In this document: positions 62,800-64,000 of the stretch, piece by piece
Position numbering within the stretch: the stretch's first letter is position 1
How the letters are laid out: every line of letters starts with the position of its first letter
Assembly (NCBI RefSeq): GCF_021044425.1
Contig: NZ_JAJNEC010000004.1
Span: 310,001-374,000 of the forward strand
Length of the DNA: 64,000 nt
From: Niabella pedocola
GTDB lineage: Bacteria > Bacteroidota > Bacteroidia > Chitinophagales > Chitinophagaceae
Direction of reading: 5' to 3'
Position numbers and translations under genes: made by a program
Notes under the pieces: model-generated
The model's database searches: none
What the model saw: only the letters and a program-made list of their open reading frames with translations
Told to the model about the DNA's origin: nothing

Positions 62800-63317
62800 T
62801 TTCTTTTTTCTCTTAAATAATTTACCTGGGCTGCATGGTGTTTTCCATGCCAGGCATACAGTTGCAGGTAATAGGATAATGCCAGAGGCTTGCCGGTAAC
62901 CGGATGTATCACGGTTCTTGCCCATTGTGCCTCATCCAGATCTTTAATGGCAGCGTACCAGCGGGCATGCAATGCATACAGCAGTGTGATGGAAAGGTTT
63001 ACAGGTAATGATCGTACATCCTCCAGCGCTGCCCAGGCTTTTTCGTCGTAAGCTTTTATCACCGGTTGCTCCTCCGTTAACCCCAGTTTAAAACGGGTAT
63101 AGGCATTTATATGACTGTCTGCCACATGGTGCACCAGCTGATGCACGGTCCACCCGCCCTCCCGGTAAGGCGTTTGCAGCTGCGGCTCATCCAATCCGGA
63201 AATGGACGCTTCCAGCATATTGGGCAGGAACTGTATCGCAGCCAGGCATTCCTGCTTTACAGATGCTGTAAAATCCCGATGCTCAAATCGTCCTATGGGA
63301 TATTGATTTTCTATCAT
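62790..63317 (-). CDS. DinB/YfiT-family putative metal-dependent enzyme (bacillithiol-transferase type)
   Basis: A 175-residue four-helix DinB-fold protein with clear similarity to Bacillus YfiT (BstA): start NQYPIGRFEHRD, TPYREGGWTVHQLVHHVAD, RFKLGLTEEQP and YDEKAWAALEDV. The likely metal ligands are the first His of the HHVADSH segment and the two of WHGKHHAAQ. YfiT-type enzymes transfer bacillithiol to electrophiles, which implies the organism may make bacillithiol (inference). The start ATG 63317 (MIENQYPIG) matches the family. It leads the operon with the NUDIX and PNPOx genes. Confidence 0.87.
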   Translation of the reverse strand: MIENQYPIGRFEHRDFTASVKQECLAAIQFLPNMLEASISGLDEPQLQTPYREGGWTVHQLVHHVADSHINAYTRFKLGLTEEQPVIKAYDEKAWAALEDVRSLPVNLSITLLYALHARWYAAIKDLDEAQWARTVIHPVTGKPLALSYYLQLYAWHGKHHAAQVNYLREKRKWQ

Positions 63318-63401
63318 GGGTTTTAGTGGTGCAGCCAATAGTAACCGGTTCAAAAAATCTCCGGATCATTCCGGCTTACGCGTATTAAACTATTTATGCG
63401 A

Positions 63402-63836
63402 TCAATGTACCTGTAACAATTCTACTTCAAATAACAGGGTAGCTCCTCCGGGAATATCGCGGCCCGCACCCCTGTCGCCATAAGCCAGCTCTGAAGGAAT
63501 CCACAGGCGCCAGTGGCTGCCCTCTTTCATAAGCGGTATCGCGATCTGCCACCCCTTGATCAATGCACTCAGCGGCGCGGAAAACGGCTGGTTTCTTTTA
63601 AAGGAACTGTCAAACTCAGTTCCGTCCAGCAAGGCGCCCCGGTAATGCGCCGTAACCGATTGCTGCACGGTGGGCTGTTTGCCGGTACCTTCTTTGAGTA
63701 CTTCATACTGAATACCCTCCGGAAGCGTTTGTACGCCCTCCTTATTTTTATTCGTTTCAAGAAATTTCTTCCCTGCTTCTTTTTGCGCTTCAATTTTATT
63801 GTTCATAAATGCTTTCAGTTTATCCTGTAATCCCAT
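63402..63836 (-). CDS. FKBP-type peptidyl-prolyl isomerase
   Basis: A 144-residue cytosolic FKBP. An N-terminal helix (about 1-30) resembles the Mip-type linker without a signal peptide. The isomerase domain has GIQYEVLKEGTGKQP, DGTEFDSSFKR, IPLMKEGSHW, IPSELAYGDRG and the closing LLFEVELLQVH. Active-site residues (Tyr, Asp, Phe, Trp-type pocket) look present. Start ATG 63836. A TACCTTTG box lies 36 bases upstream, so it starts its own transcript. Confidence 0.9.
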   Translation of the reverse strand: MGLQDKLKAFMNNKIEAQKEAGKKFLETNKNKEGVQTLPEGIQYEVLKEGTGKQPTVQQSVTAHYRGALLDGTEFDSSFKRNQPFSAPLSALIKGWQIAIPLMKEGSHWRLWIPSELAYGDRGAGRDIPGGATLLFEVELLQVH

Positions 63837-63872
63837 AATTTATTGTATCGTTTCAATAAAAGTAAATAGGCT

Positions 63873-63880
63873 CAAAGGTA
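63873..63880 (-). promoter_or_regulatory. -7 promoter box of the FKBP gene
   Basis: Minus strand TACCTTTG, an exact TAnnTTTG match 36 bases before the ATG. The -33 element is not clear in the sequence to its right. Confidence 0.4.
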
Positions 63881-64000
63881 ATGAATCCCGCGCAAAGCAC
63901 GACGGTGTTTTATACGCATCCGGCAATGCGCTGCGTGCAGGCGTACCCGTTCGACACACCGGACCTTCATGGTTAAAAAGCGTATTCCGGCGCCGTATCC

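Noticed and set aside
63969..64000. Start of a rightward gene at the window end
   Set aside because: Only about ten codons are visible after an ATG, too few to support a gene.

Overview
The window looks like chromosome of a Bacteroidota bacterium, most likely family Chitinophagaceae. The reasons are: promoters of the TTTG / TAnnTTTG type (best seen upstream of tRNA-Asp, 32216-32247); TonB receptors with N-terminal carboxypeptidase-like domains; futalosine-pathway MqnA; LytS/LytTR pairs; CheB/CheR modules without chemoreceptors; DUF1080, DUF4112 and YfhO proteins; and moderate G+C content. No transposase, integrase, phage gene or CRISPR array is visible. Genus cannot be fixed from sequence reading alone. 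Layout: 1-4.5 kb holds universal stress protein genes around a zinc alcohol dehydrogenase, read from divergent promoters. 5.3-13.7 kb is a signalling block: a PAS histidine kinase faces a six-gene operon encoding a receiver-PAS-kinase, a CHASE3 kinase with three receivers, a receiver, CheR, CheB and a receiver. 14.1-16.7 kb encodes a TonB receptor and a small Cys/His-rich exported protein, probably for metal uptake. 17.0-25.4 kb is a nine-gene co-directional carbonyl/electrophile-type cluster (alcohol dehydrogenase, two cupins, hydrolase, cyclophilin-like protein, acetyltransferase, AraC regulator, two aldo/keto reductases) with a divergent second AraC gene. 26-31.9 kb has two penicillin-binding-type serine hydrolases, then a LytS kinase, a truncated kinase-like protein and a LytTR regulator. 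32.1 kb is tRNA-Asp. Its terminator and 3' end recur in degraded form at 16.85 and 32.45 kb. 32.6-36.9 kb is a second metal-type locus: a small exported Cys protein, a TonB receptor, and a lipoprotein joining a BNR propeller to a YHS metal-binding domain. 37-43 kb is mostly housekeeping (DUF1080, RlmB, DUF4112, NUDIX, Cu/Zn SOD, PurB, MqnA). 43-48.6 kb is an AraC regulator, a GH106-like glycosidase and a fucose/arabinose-isomerase-like protein. 48.6-57.7 kb is a surface-glycan locus of glycosyltransferases, methyltransferases, an epimerase-like protein and YfhO. 57.8-63.9 kb is queuosine-precursor transporter, CarA, MFS exporter, PNPOx, NUDIX, bacillithiol-transferase-like DinB protein and FKBP isomerase. 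The strongest candidates for something not yet described are the TonB / BNR-YHS / small Cys-protein locus at 32.6-36.9 kb, the kinase-like protein at 30667-31224 whose phospho-acceptor His is replaced by Glu, and the scattered tRNA-Asp 3'-end copies around a 15 kb segment.
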